Below, piece after piece: positions 45,720-57,278 of a stretch of DNA of 64,000 nucleotides. Where the stretch lies: contig NC_091976.1 in the NCBI RefSeq assembly GCF_036711975.1, positions 34,286,001 through 34,350,000 of the forward strand, in the 5' to 3' direction. The stretch's first letter is position 1; each line of letters begins with the position of its first letter. The notes under the pieces were generated by a model. It worked only from the letters and a program-made list of their open reading frames with translations. It did not search any database and was not told where the DNA came from. The stretch comes from Onthophagus taurus (Eukaryota; Arthropoda; Insecta; Coleoptera; Scarabaeidae). Position numbers and translations under genes: made by a program.

Positions 45720-46973
45720 ATGTCTAAGTCGAGTTACTCCTGCGTTCGATATCTCTTTTGCTGGCTGAACGTTGCTCTGTGGGTAAGAAAAGAAAATTTA
45801 AAAAAATCTCTGTGTAGAATGTCGATGAAAGTCACTTTCTCGAGGTTTATGGTTTTTGGTTTCTAGAATACTCTTTGTGAATGTTTTGTTCTAATTAATA
45901 TTTCTTTATTTTAATAAAAAATATTTTTAAACTTAAACCAAAAGTAGTTCAACTCGCATCGGCGACTCTTGTAGAGTCAGCGCACGGTTTAAAGAAATGG
46001 TGTTGATACACATAACGGTATTTTCCTTTTGTTTCATTCACCCGTGACCTAAGTTGTAAATTCTCGAATATTAAATATAATTTTTTTTTAGATATCTGGA
46101 TGCGGAATTTTAGGCGTAGGAATTTGGTTAAAAGTAGCGTGTGAGGGATTAGCAAATTTATTACCACAATTTGCACTTCTTGGCGCGGACACTTTAGCAA
46201 TCGCCGTTGGTGTAATAACGTTCGTTTTGGCATTTTTCGCATGTTGCGGATCATGGTGTCAAAATCGATGCATGTTAATCACAGTAAGTATAAATATTTT
46301 ATTAATAAATTTTTATTTAATTTTTTGTTTAAGTATTTTAGTTTAGTGGTGTGCATGTTCCTAGCAGAATTCTTAGTAGGATCGTTGGCATTTATTTATC
46401 GCGAGAAAATCGGACACGTCTTAAAAGAAGAACTAAGAAACGGAATACAACATCATTACAATATTAATGACACCCAACCGAATAGTTTAGGATCCATTTG
46501 GGATAAAATTCAAACGGATGTAACATCATCATTCATTCACCAGTTCTTCTTTTAATTAATTTTTTTTTTGATTAGTTGAAATGTTGTGGTGTTGAAAATT
46601 ACGAAGATTGGTTTATGATTAAAGCTTGGGAAGACAAACGTTGGGTTCCCGAATCTTGCTGTTACCCCGATATCCTTTACGACAAACCAAATGGTACATA
46701 TTGCGGAAGAAAATTAAACAGCGCTGATAATTGGTACGATAGAGGTTGTTATTCAGAAATTCATAATTGGTTCATAGCGAGACTTTATGTTATTGGTGTC
46801 GTTGGATTAGGAATTGCATTTATACAGGTTTGCAATACTTTTTTTTCTTTATAAACGTTTTGATTGATACATTTTTCTTTTAGTTATTTGGGTTAATCTC
46901 ATCCATGTTATTATTTTGTACGGTTAAACATAAAAGGCACTATTATACTTATAAGTCGTACGATATGAGTTAG
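45720..46973 (+). CDS. Tsp5D: Tetraspanin, Tsp5D type
   Basis: Five coding exons: 45720-45782, 46092-46283, 46334-46519, 46576-46827, 46884-46973; 260 residues. Tetraspanins are four-pass plasma membrane organisers. Segment 1 begins SYSCVRYLFCWLNVALW; segment 2 is TLAIAVGVITFVLAFFACCG; segment 3 CMLITYFSLVVCMFLAEFLV. The large loop has the CCG motif (LKCCGVENYEDW), PESCC, a CG in GTYCGRK and GCY, that is six cysteines. Segment 4 is VIGVVGLGIAFIQLFGLISS ending FCTVKHKR...YTYKSYD. Drosophila Tsp5D shares ENYEDW-like (SSYEDW), RRWVPESCC and LFCTVKHKR nearly word for word. The 5' untranslated part is probably in another exon, given the acceptor just upstream. Confidence 0.93.
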
Positions 46974-47117
46974 TTCTAAAAATTAAAATGTTAATGAATC
47001 GTTGTTAATAATTGTTAATATTTATATTGTAATCGTTTAATGTTTAAAAGATTTTAATGTCAATTTTCTAATTAAACTTTAAAAAGTATTACAAAAAAAA
47101 TCAACTTTAAAACAATT

Positions 47118-47412
47118 AAAGTCCCTAGATTTACAAAGTACCGCGGTTTGACGCCATTTTGGCTCGAAAGTCAAGCGGGAAATTTAAAACTACAAACCAA
47201 AACATTACGCCAAATTTCCTTTCTTTTTTTCTCGTGGTACTCTGAAGAGTCGAAAGTCCTTCTTACTGCTATTTTTGCAACTCCAAAGGCAACAAGACGG
47301 CAATGTTTTTGTAAATAAGTGGTGAGATGCAGTGACAAGCTGTCAAACCGCCATTTTGGCTCGAAAACAGGCAACCCAACCGCGGTACTTTGTAAATCTA
47401 GGGACTTTAAAA
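47118..47412. mobile_element. MITE with AGTCCCTAGATTTACAAAG ends
   Basis: The inverted tips (AGTCCCTAGATTTACAAAGT and complement) extend about 28 bases through ACCGCGGTT, and a CGCCATTTTGGCTCGAAA block is repeated in inverse near the inner edge. It is flanked by TTAA on both sides, which would fit piggyBac-type mobilisation. About 295 bp, no frame. Confidence 0.75.
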
Positions 47413-47569
47413 ATGATTTATGTGCAACCCCATCTATCGGAAATCTTCTTCCTTTTCTATTTTCGAAAAAACAATCAAATAAAATTTTTTAAAAGCTATT
47501 ACAGTACTCAAACGGGTGCTGTAATGACACTCTTTACATCATCTGATGCTGGGAATAATTAAAGAATAC

Positions 47570-48300
47570 CTGTCCCTCTTAAAAATCGATTTTTTAATCG
47601 GTAGGAAATGACTCAAAAGATGTGTTAATGATAAAAAAAAGTGCGGAAAAGTGTAGTACTTACCGAAAAATCACTTTAAAGTTGCGATTTGACGTTTCTT
47701 TTTGGAAGTTAAAAGTAATGTTAAAATTGCATTTTCGTATTAAATTCTAACCTGAAATTGTTTAATTATACCCACGCACAAAATAAAAAGTTATTTTCAC
47801 TAAACTTGTTGAGATTACAACATATTTACGGATGAAAACCTTATTTCTTAGGCTATCAATGCATAACGACAATTATCTGTCGTTAGATAGAATTGTTTCT
47901 ACCAAATGTGTGTTAATAGACTTTATGTTAATAGATTGTGTATCAATTAATATGTCAAACGACTGAAATATCTTTATATTGTAAATATAAATGATAAATA
48001 AGTATAATAGCTTATTTAATAGTACCTTACTTAAGTTAAAATAGTTAATTAATTAAAAATTAATATTAAACAAGACGTGTACATGGTTACAAAATAATAA
48101 TTAAAAAATAACCCGTGTGACGATGGCAACAAACTGCATTTAACCAAATGACAATTACAACTGACAACACAAGCAATGTTAACCATGTATTTTCGTATTA
48201 AATCCTAAAATCAAATTGTTTAATTTATACCCACGCACAAAATAAAAAGTTATTTTCACTAAACTTGTTGAGATTACAACATAATTATTCATAATGACAC
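47570..48300. repeat. Fragments of the 'X' inverted-repeat family, copy 2
   Basis: CTTAAAAATCGATTTTTTAATCG, GTGCGGAAAAGTGTAG, ACCCACGCACAAAATAAAAAG and ATGCATAACGACAATTATCTG follow in the order seen in copy 1. A second partial repeat of the ACCCACGCACAAAATAAAAAG portion starts at about 48229. No coding capacity. Confidence 0.6.
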
Positions 48301-50432
48301 CTATGTGAAGTTAGCCCCCAATTAAATAGCATTTTACATGTATAGTATTTTGATTATAACATGAGAACCAGTGAACCGATTTCGATAAACAATGTCTCAT
48401 TTGAAAGCTTAATCCTTGGCCAATACGAAAGTGGAAATGCCCGATTTGAAAACTCTTTCGAATTTCGATAAAACGCCAAAATAATGCGAAGATACACGAA
48501 AATAACACAAAATTGACCTTCTTTAAGTGGTGATAACTCGTAAACGATGTACCCGATGATCAAGATCTATACGTCACTCGATTCGTCATAGTGTCTTCTA
48601 TCGAAATTACAAAATGCTCGATTTCAATTCTCTCCCGCTAAGTTTATACAGCCCTCGGAATGACACCGTCTTCGGCTCGTTGTTTATGCACGTGTGAACG
48701 CTCGTGCTAAAAAATTAATTTAAACTAAATCGACTATAATTAGAGAACAGTTTGACGGATTTTAATGTTTTATATCTCAATCGAAAGTTTGTGTCTGGCT
48801 GAATGCTGTTGTCTGAATGCCCGATTCGAAATATTTAAGGATTTTGATTAAAACACAACAAACGAATTAATTAAACACATCAATTATCTCCGTAACTAAT
48901 TGACCAATTTTAGTCATCAAAATCTCGGTCGAAAATATGATCTGCAATGAACGCGAAGGTGGAAATGCCCGATTTCAAAATTTACTAATTATGTGCGTAC
49001 AACCTTTGAAATGACCCCGCGAGAGATTTCGAGTCGGGCATTAGTAGTTACAAAGTTTTAACATCAAAAGGTCATAACGTAGGGTGAAATATTCGTCAAA
49101 TCCTTTGGTCAAATCTGAAAGAGAAGAATAATAAACCTTATTTTGGAGAAATTCAAAAGATTAAGGTAGAAATGCAATTGATGGGTACTTGTGGGTGTGT
49201 AATGGGCACGTTTCCACTCGGAGGTTGTATCGTTTCGAAAAGCCAACTTTTTTGCATATTTTAAGTTACAAATCCATCGAATCCACCTGGCGTCATGCGA
49301 ATGAAAAAGCTCAACTCCTCCATAATTTATATTATGTTCAGTCTTTATATGATGCTTAAAAATATTGGAATTTTCTTTAGTTTTATGTTTACGAATTCTA
49401 GTTTTCAGCCTCCTCCACATTTGTCCGATAGCAACAAACTTGTATCCGTAATTTTTTATCTACTTTCTTAGCTGATATCTATCTTATTATTAGAGATAAT
49501 TCGAGATAATAATTAGAGATTCTTTCTCTATCTACAACCGGTCTTTGTCTGTCGATAGTTAATACTAGGATCAATCTGTACTTAAACTACAAAGCAGTGG
49601 CTCTGTACTTAGATTAAATAGCTTAAAATTACCAAACTTCAAGCCTTTGAGCAATTGTTATCAAACCGAATTTTAAAAAACTATTATCACACTCGGAAAG
49701 AGCGCTCTTTAAACTATCTTAACCCGGGTTTTCGTTGGTAAATGTCTATCGACGTCATGCTTAAATCGCCCTTAATATACATCCCTACACGCAAAAACGC
49801 TTAATTTCTATTCCTTTAAACAACTTTCTTATTTGATGGGGGGAAAACTATAGAAGTATAGATCTATCTTATCTACAATTTTCTGGTCTTTCTAATGGTG
49901 TATAACACGCGGCTATCACTGCTTGGTTATTGATCCCATATAAGAAAGTTATTGATCCCAACAATGTTTAAAAGTAGCTAAAACGTGTGAATTTGGTAAT
50001 TTTTTGACCAAAAACGTCCTTGTGTAAGTCTATAACTTCATGATATACTTCTAAGAAAGAATCAAGCTTTCATATGGTGCATTTAATGTTCTGCTATATC
50101 TAATAATAAGAAAGATATCAGCTAATAAAATAGATAGGAAATTGCGGATAAAAATTTGTTGTCGGAAGGTTTGTTGCTATCGTCACATCGTCAATCGGGC
50201 ATTTCCACTTTCGTATTGGCCAAGGATTAAGCTTTCGAATGAGACATTGTTTATCGAAATCGGTTCACTGGTTCTCATGTTATAATTAAAATACTATACA
50301 TGTAAAATTCTGTTTAATTGGGGGCTAACTTCACATAGGTGTCATTATGAATAATTATGTTGTAATCCCAACAAGTTTAGTGAAAATAACTTTTTATTTA
50401 GTGCGTGGGTATAAATTAAACAATTTGAGGTT
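48213..50432. repeat. 2.2 kb palindromic element with 230 bp arms
   Basis: The arm at 48213-48445 and its inverse at about 50195-50432 share ATACCCACGCAC, ATTCATAATGACACC, TGAAGTTAGCCCCCAATT and CGAAAGTGGAAATGCCCGAT. The outer part belongs to the X family, and the inner part starts at TGACACCTATGTGAAG. A second, inner inverted pair links 49420-49500 with 50100-50190 (GATAGCAACAAAC, CTGATATC). Other than a possible retroelement piece at 49109-49470 there is no coding sequence. Confidence 0.65.
49109..49470 (-). mobile_element. Possible Penelope-like GIY-YIG fragment
   Basis: A minus-strand frame reads YKFVAIGQMWRRLKTRIRKH, then SNIFKHHIKTEHNINYGGVE. The spacing of a Y...V/I-G-Q-x-x-R-x-L-K-T-R-I-x-x-H core followed by F-x-x-H-x-x-x-T-x-H resembles the C-terminal GIY-YIG endonuclease of Penelope-like retroelements. 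It is a short fragment and the match is by eye. Confidence 0.35.
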
Positions 50433-50715
50433 ATCATTAAACTTGAATTCGTGCATTTCAAGCGTGTCTTACGAAACTTATTTTTTAATATACTATTTGA
50501 TATTTAAAATATTAGTTGCAATTTTTTACTAAAATTGTAGTTCTGCAAACAGTTTTTGAGTTGTTTGGATTAATTACACGTCTTTTCTAAAAGAACTTGG
50601 AAGCTTTTCTATGTCGTTCTGTGCGTTCTAGAAACTCTACACTACCAAGAAAGATATGCTATCAATTTTTCATTTATTAGTAACTTAAATAAATAAAATA
50701 CAATAAAGAAATTTA

Positions 50716-53700
50716 TTAAATAATACTTAAATCACTTCCTTTTCTTCGATTACTCATATGAGCTTGAATTATTAAAGCAAATTCGGATCGGTTTAACAAA
50801 TTATAAGCTGTTGATAAATATTTTTTTGTAAGTAAATTTAAATGTTCTATTCCATAAAATAACATATCAAGTCCAAGTTCTAATCCCGTCGCAAAATCGC
50901 ATTCATCAGTGGCGATGCTGGCGTAAGTCAAAACCGGTTGTAAATCGCTCATAAGAGAAGCTTTTTCCGAATCGGTAGCTTTTGCGAGTTTTTCAAAAAG
51001 AACCTTCAACTCTTTGTTTGATATAGCAAGCGGTCTGTATCCCAATTCGGTCCTAAAAAATTATCTTCAAATTATCAAATTACTTATTATAAAAAAACTT
51101 ACTTTTTATTATACGGAACAACCATTCCCAAAGAATTAAAAGATCTCGCAATTACATTTCGATCTCGTTGCGTTATCGAATTAGTTTTCTTTGAAAGATT
51201 TAAATCGAGCCTTTCCGATTCTTTTTTAATGAGATTTATGAACTTTTGAATCGACATCTTTTTAAATGGAGACGCTTTTTTTAAGAGATCATTTAAATAT
51301 ATACTATAAAATGTAAATATATAAATTAAAAAAAATATATAATCGAAAATATATTTTTTATTACAAAATTGATCCAAAAATGTTATCTCCCATTACGGAA
51401 AATGATCCATTCTTTTCGGCGTAATTCTCTGCTAAGAAAACGGGGTTTTTATTCGGTTCATCTCTAAAATACCCAATATGATAACCCCAATTAGTTCCGA
51501 TTAAAATCGTTTGAAATTCTGGTGGGTCGTAGTAAAATCTCCAATGAATTAAGTAGTTTTCATTATCTTGTTCTAATTTATCATCAAATTTGCCGGATAA
51601 TACGTCGAAAGGACCAACTAATGTTAAATCGATTTCTTTTAAGGCTAAGCATGGATCTTTTGAATTTAAATTTTTACAAAAATCCCAAAATTGATAAAAA
51701 TCGTTCGGCATTTCCACCAAAAATTTCGATTTTATAAATTCTTTTTTATCAAAACCACTTAAGATTAAATTTTTATTTTCGCTTAATTTTTTTATTTCAA
51801 TTTCTGTTTTTTCTGGTATCTCAATTTTCTTTTCAACAACTTTTATTTTTATATTTTCATTATCACTTTCGCTAATTAACTCTTTATTTCTTTCTACATT
51901 ATCGATTTTCTCTTCAATATCTTCGTCATTTTTATCAATTTTATTAAATGTTGATGTTGCGACATCAGGATTTAATTTTTGCTTTTTATTGGGTTGTTGA
52001 TAATTATGATTAACTTGCTAAAATAATCAATTGATCGATATATTTTTTAATTATTTATATTAGTACAGTTTAAAATTATTACGACCGTAAAAAAAATAGT
52101 CATCTAGATTATCTTTCACCATACGCAAAGAATTTAATTATATCTCCACCAACAACGGTGTACAGATGTAGTGTAGATAGTTTTAATTCAATAAAAATCC
52201 GAGATTTTCGGATCCGAGAGCCGCACGTCTCTCAAGACGGCTAAACCCGAATGTTTTTAGGTCTTGTGTTAGCTTTAATGATAGTGCTAGTGCAAAACTA
52301 GACCTAGAAACATATCGGTTTAGCCTAGGGTTGCCATATTTCCAGTGTAGTAAACCGGGACACCTACAATAAGTGTATGAGAAAACGACGACTAACGTAG
52401 TCCAGTTTACGCCCTAATGATTTTTCATTTTTAAATTATAAAATAACCCGTATTTTATAATTTATAAGCATAGTTTTGACCAAACTATGAACATTATTTT
52501 TTTAACAACTATTTTATAAACAATGTTTACTTGGTAAAAGGAACAAAAATTTAAATTAACAACGAAATCAAGTTTTTTTATTACTTACTACTTTTTATTA
52601 CAATCAATAGAACTAAAAAAAACAACTCCAGTCTGAGATTATTCTGGAGACTCCAGAATAACTCTTTAACATATCCTAAAACTAAAAGTATGTAAGCGTA
52701 TTTGTAGCTATCTGAAATTAAAGTGGACTGTTTGAAAAAAGTTAAAACCACTCATATTTCTCGGAAGATTTGGCAGCTTTGAGAAGGTCTTGTTGGCCTT
52801 GAACGTAGCTATGAAACTCGATACAAGTTTTATTAAAATTATATTGGCAGATCAAAATATTTTGAACAGAGAGCCGGTTGCGTTCGTCAGTCCACTGGTT
52901 GGACATCATAGAAAACACTCTTTCCACATTCGCATTGTGAGCTGGTATTGAAAAAACATATTCACACATTTTCAAAAAGTGGGAGTATTGACTTTTGTCC
53001 ATAGTATTGAAATACTTGACCCACTTTTCACTCGAGCTTAAATCCTTCCACTTACTTTCTTCTTTGTCTTGCTTGTCTTTTAACAGTGTGATATTGTTTT
53101 TAAGACAAGAAAATTGGTCGAAAACTTCACTTTCTGGGAAGGATATTTTCTTGCCGGTAAAGTAAGCAAGGGTGTTTTCGATTTGTTTCCATTCAGGAAC
53201 TGTGTCCAATGTGGTCCATTCAAATATGGCCAAGTGCTGGAGGGACTCACTCCATTTTCTCAAATAACCATGGGCAGTTTGGAAAAAGTCCTTGCATTCT
53301 TCTACGAACTTATCTCTGACAGTTTTATCTTCTTTGTCTACGATTTGTTTAGTTTTCAGGCCAATGAACAGGGATTCTTCTCGTTCCTTCACATTCTTCA
53401 AAGTCTCGTCCAATATTAATTTGACTTCAATCACAGAAATTTTTGAAGACTCAATTCTCTTTATTTTTCGGTGGAACAATGATAGCTGGTTGTGAAGGAA
53501 GCAGAGATAGGCCTCACTCAGTGAGTTTGAGAAAAAATCTACAAGCAATTTTGGAGACTTTTCCTGGCTTAGAAAATATGATTTCAAAGCTTCCCATAGG
53601 TTTAATATACGCTCAACAGCAGGCATGAGTGATACCCATCTTGTCCTTGAGTGGTACAGTAACTGTTTATAAGTTATGCCAACAAACTCACAGAAACTTT

Positions 53701-55000
53701 TAAGTTCTTCAGTTCTGATGGTATAGAACAGCAAGGACATCAGCTGCACAAGAAACTGTATTGTGCAATATGTGTGCAGGACACCCAATTCCTTCTAGCT
53801 CTTTTTTCAAAACATCTTCCAGTTTTTGGAAAATGTTGTTCACTCCTCTGCGGTTCACCCCTCCGAAATTAGTATTTGTGTTATCACCACAAAACGAAGA
53901 GCACTTGTCTAGAGGAAGGTTTGCATCAGTTAGGCTTGTTAAACAATAGTTTTTTATTGTATCTGATGTTTCATCTTTTAATGAGGAAATTTTGATGATT
54001 TTACTTGTATCTTCAGAAAGATTTTTTCTGCTTTGTGGTTGCTAGCGTCGGTTGATATCTCATAAAATGGGATTTGTTCAAGTTCTGATACACAAGTACT
54101 AACTGAATGAGGAGCAAGTACGTTGTTAATTAGCGCTGTGGCTTTAGTACGTGCCGTAGATTGTTTGGCTGCAATTTTAGAATCTGAATACATTGTTGGA
54201 TTCAGCTTATTTGAACAATCAACTGACTTGAACGAATGGTAATGTTTAACAATATGATATGCTGTGGTTAGCTCGGCAGCAGCTACCAAAACATCTTCTT
54301 TGGAATTCTTCTTTACAAAGAAATCAGCGATCGGCTTAGAAGAGGTTTTTATGTTTGTTTGTTTTTATGTGGTCTAATAAATCAGCTCTACCACCATGAC
54401 TTATGGAAATATAGCCGTTGTAGAATGAACAGTATGCTTCTTCCTCATTCCTTCCCTTCTTAATAAAAGTCCACTCTTTAGAATACTCATCGCGGAAGTG
54501 ACACTTTCGTTTCGGCATTGTTGTCGAAAAATGAATCACACTGAATAAGCACAGTATAATAGTAAGCAGCTTTTAAAACGTGAAAACACCAACCATCACC
54601 TATCAGTATGAATGATGAACTGGTGCGGAGGTTGTTGTGTACAGTATGCTGTCTGCACGGTCGGGCGCCAGTAGTTGCCAACCTCACGCGTGAAATTTCC
54701 CTAAAATCTATTGAAAACTCCCCTACTTCTAGAACGGGACCTCATATTTTTAAAAACGGTACAATACCATGTCCCGAAGAGCTTTTTCGGGACACTGGGA
54801 CTTTGATGACAAAACCGGGACGTATGGCAATCCTAGTTTAGCCGCACGTGGAAAATTAAAAAATTGAATTTATCACTTACTCGTTTTTTTGGGGGATGTT
54901 TATATTTGGTTTGATGAATCGGATTTTTCTGATAACATTTCCAACCATATTTGCAAGCAATCCTTGGATCTTTTACATATTCTTCCTGGGTTAAATCCAT
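50716..55000 (-). CDS. HPF1: Histone PARylation factor 1 with N-terminal PBZ finger
   Basis: Four exons: 55000-54881, 52017-51365, 51303-51103, 51052-50716; 436 residues. HPF1 joins the PARP1/2 active site and switches ADP-ribosylation to serine at DNA breaks. Exon 1 is a complete PBZ zinc finger (C16-x5-C22-x6-H29-x5-H35; ACKYGWKCYQKNP, KYKHP), which binds poly(ADP-ribose). Residues 41-175 are a low-complexity, acidic/lysine linker. The core is LVGPFDVLSGK, IHWRFYYDPPEFQTILIGTN, YHIGYFRDEP and RDRNVIARSFNSLGMVVPY. The DECD motif (ATDECDFATGLELG) includes the acidic pair that completes the PARP active site in human HPF1. Human HPF1 lacks a PBZ; Drosophila HPF1 has one. Intron 1 (2.9 kb) holds a hAT element. 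Head-to-head with TDP1-A. Confidence 0.95.
52160..52325. repeat. Fragment of the CTAGAAC / TTTAGCCG hairpin repeat
   Basis: CCGCACGTCTCTCAAGACGG, CTAAACCCGAATG and GTGCAAAACTAGACCTAG correspond to the hairpin-rich tail of the X family. The copy continues after the hAT element at 54836 (GTTTAGCCGCACG). Confidence 0.6.
52326..54835 (-). mobile_element. hAT transposon in HPF1 intron 1
   Basis: The tips TAGGGTTGCCATA and TATGGCAATCCTA are inverted, with the exact 8 bp target duplication GTTTAGCC at 52318-52325 and 54836-54843. The 2.5 kb element carries a broken transposase on the minus strand. At 54539-54336 is a BED-type finger (AYCSFYNGYISISHGGR, HIKTNKHK) whose CxxC has lost its second cysteine. 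Pieces at 54289-53978 and 53788-52742 follow. The last contains the hAT dimerisation region (CEYVFSIPAHNANVERVFSM). The transposase is split by frame changes at about three places, so the copy is inactive. Confidence 0.92.
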
Positions 55001-55237
55001 ATTTCGCAATACGTTTTAAAGGCAAAGTTTAAAAATTGAAAGTTGCAATTCTAAGAAGACATAGATAAGATAAATACATAAACTTTTTTTAGAATAAAAA
55101 GTTTTGATTAAAATGATTATATAATATAATGTTCAAGGTTATAGTTATGGAAGTGATAAGGTGTGGCTGAAGATACACGTCCTCACTTTATACTTGGTTG
55201 TGCCGCAAATAGAAAGTATAGCAAAAAAATAAATAAG
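55001..55237. promoter_or_regulatory. Bidirectional promoter region HPF1 / TDP1-A
   Basis: Only 237 bases separate the two ATGs. It is AT-rich. The open frame entering TDP1-A extends upstream to about 55160 without an ATG, so the transcription start or a first exon may lie there. Confidence 0.5.
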
Positions 55238-56907
55238 ATGTTTACAAAAAAGAGAAAGATAGATATGGCCACGAAATTGGAGAATAACAGACCGTATAAT
55301 ATCTTTTTTTCGTCGATTAATCAAATTCCCGAGACGTTACAACAAAGAAACTCCATCACATTTTCAGGTAAATGCACTGTCTCGCCATTTTGTGATTTAA
55401 AAGTGATAGTTAATTTGAATTTATATATTTTATAGATTTATTGTGTCCTAGTTTGGGCGAATTAAAATGTTCTTTACAAATAAACTTTTTAATTGATATA
55501 CCTTGGATAATTGATCAGTATAAAGTTCACAAAGTCGAGTAAGAGTTATTTTTATGAAAAGCAATTCGATTTTAACCAATTACTTTTAGCAATACACCAA
55601 TAACAATATTATACGGCAAAATCATTAAAGAAAATAAACAGGGAGATTATAAAATCCCATCGAATATAAAACATAAAGAAATAATATGTAACCAATATGG
55701 AACACACCATTCGTAATATTAACAATAAACTTAACTAACTTTTTAATTTTAATTATTATTTCAGTAAATTGGGAGTTTACGTTTACAGTGATAATTCGTT
55801 AAGAATAATTGTGTCAACAGCAAATCTATTTAAAGAAGATTGGAGTAATTATAACCAAGGGTACTAAGACTATCAAATTGTTTGAATTTTGAATCTATAT
55901 TATTCTTTTTAATTTAGAATTTGGGTTAGCCCAAAATGTTTTTCACTACCTGAGGGGAGTTTGGAAAAGGATGGAGAGAGTCCTACAGGTTTCAAAACTA
56001 GTTTATTAAAATATCTTGATGCCTATTCCAAATGCAAAGCTTTTACATCAAACTTTGAAGACATCATAAAAAAGACTGACTTTTCTCATATAAAGTAATT
56101 TGTATTTTAAATCGTTGCGAACTAAATTATTTACATTGTATATTTATGCAGCGTCTTTTTGGTAACATCAACTCCAGGGAACCACTCCTTACAACAAGAT
56201 ACTGGGTGTCATCTATTAAGAACACGAGATCTCTTAAATAAATATTGTGACTTATCAAATCAAGATATTTTAAATTGGGAAATCAATGCACAAGCATCTA
56301 GCATAGGGTCTCTACAGACCCCCGAACACTGGTTACTTGGTGATTTTTTAACCACTTTGAAATCCGCAATATTAGATCAAGAACATTCTCCTCATTTAAA
56401 TGTTATATTTCCTACAGCAAAAAATGTACAAACAAGCCTTTTTAGAGAAGAAGGTGGTAAATGTTTATCATATTTGAAGAGTAACGATGAAAAGCAACTT
56501 TGGGTTCGAGACTATTTATTGTAATAAAAAAGCCATAATCTTATCAAAACATTGTAGTAATTTTTTATTTCAGCCAATGGTCTGCAAATTATTGGTCGAG
56601 AACACATGCAATGCCTCATATTAAAACATATTGCAGAATTTCCCCTTGCAAAAGTAAATTAGCTTGGTTATTATTAACAAGCGCAAATATCTCTGTGGCT
56701 GCTTGGGGTAATAAAATTAATAAACAGGGAACGTCTTATGTGAGATCATACGAAGTCGGAGTGTTATTCTTACCCAAATTTTTTAATCAGGAGTTTTTTA
56801 ACATTGCTCAACAAGAAAACGCAAATTCTTTTCCTTTTATTTATGATACAGATTTGATACCTTATGATAAGGATGATAACCCATATTATTCTAATTTGAA
56901 ATTTTAA
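55238..56907 (+). CDS. TDP1: Tyrosyl-DNA phosphodiesterase 1, paralogue A (no PBZ)
   Basis: Seven exons: 55238-55367, 55436-55538, 55590-55712, 55765-55860, 55918-56094, 56152-56520, 56574-56907; 443 residues from ATG 55238. TDP1 removes trapped topoisomerase I peptides and other 3' adducts from DNA ends in the nucleus. Both HKN catalytic motifs are intact: GTHHSKLGVYVYSDNSLRI with the asparagine of VSTANLF, and MPHIKTYCRISPCKSKLAW with the asparagine of TSANIS. GIWVSP and QASSIGSL are also typical. The N-terminus is short (MFTKKRKIDMATKLENNRP) and lacks the zinc finger of paralogue B; an upstream exon cannot be excluded. Polyadenylation signal AATAAA overlaps the stop. Confidence 0.95.
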
Positions 56908-57278
56908 TAAATACCTTTATCAATATTGTCCTTAATTTTTAATTGTTTCCTATTCTTTATTTAATAATATACTATTCTTGAACTGCAATTTTGTTCCTTA
57001 AAAAAAGGTTATAAAATAAGCGCCAAATCAAAACATTTTTAGGTTATGTTGTTTAACCCTATTTATAATACCTACTAATTTAAAATACTTACATTACATC
57101 GTTTTGGTGAAAACTGTCTTTATTATAAAAGACCTTATCTATTTTTTTGTTACAATTTTATAATAAGTTTGAAAACAAATCGAAAATTGTTGAAAAAAAT
57201 ATTTTATAGGTTATAAAACATAACCTGGATAAACTGTCACAAAAGTGTCAAACCAACCGGTTTTTATATTTTTATAAG
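56908..57278. other. Spacer between the TDP1 paralogues
   Basis: About 370 AT-rich bases with the paralogue A 3' end and the presumed paralogue B promoter. No repeat or gene recognised. Confidence 0.45.

Noticed and set aside
45949-46254. 101-codon minus-strand frame
   Set aside because: Antisense to tetraspanin exon 2.
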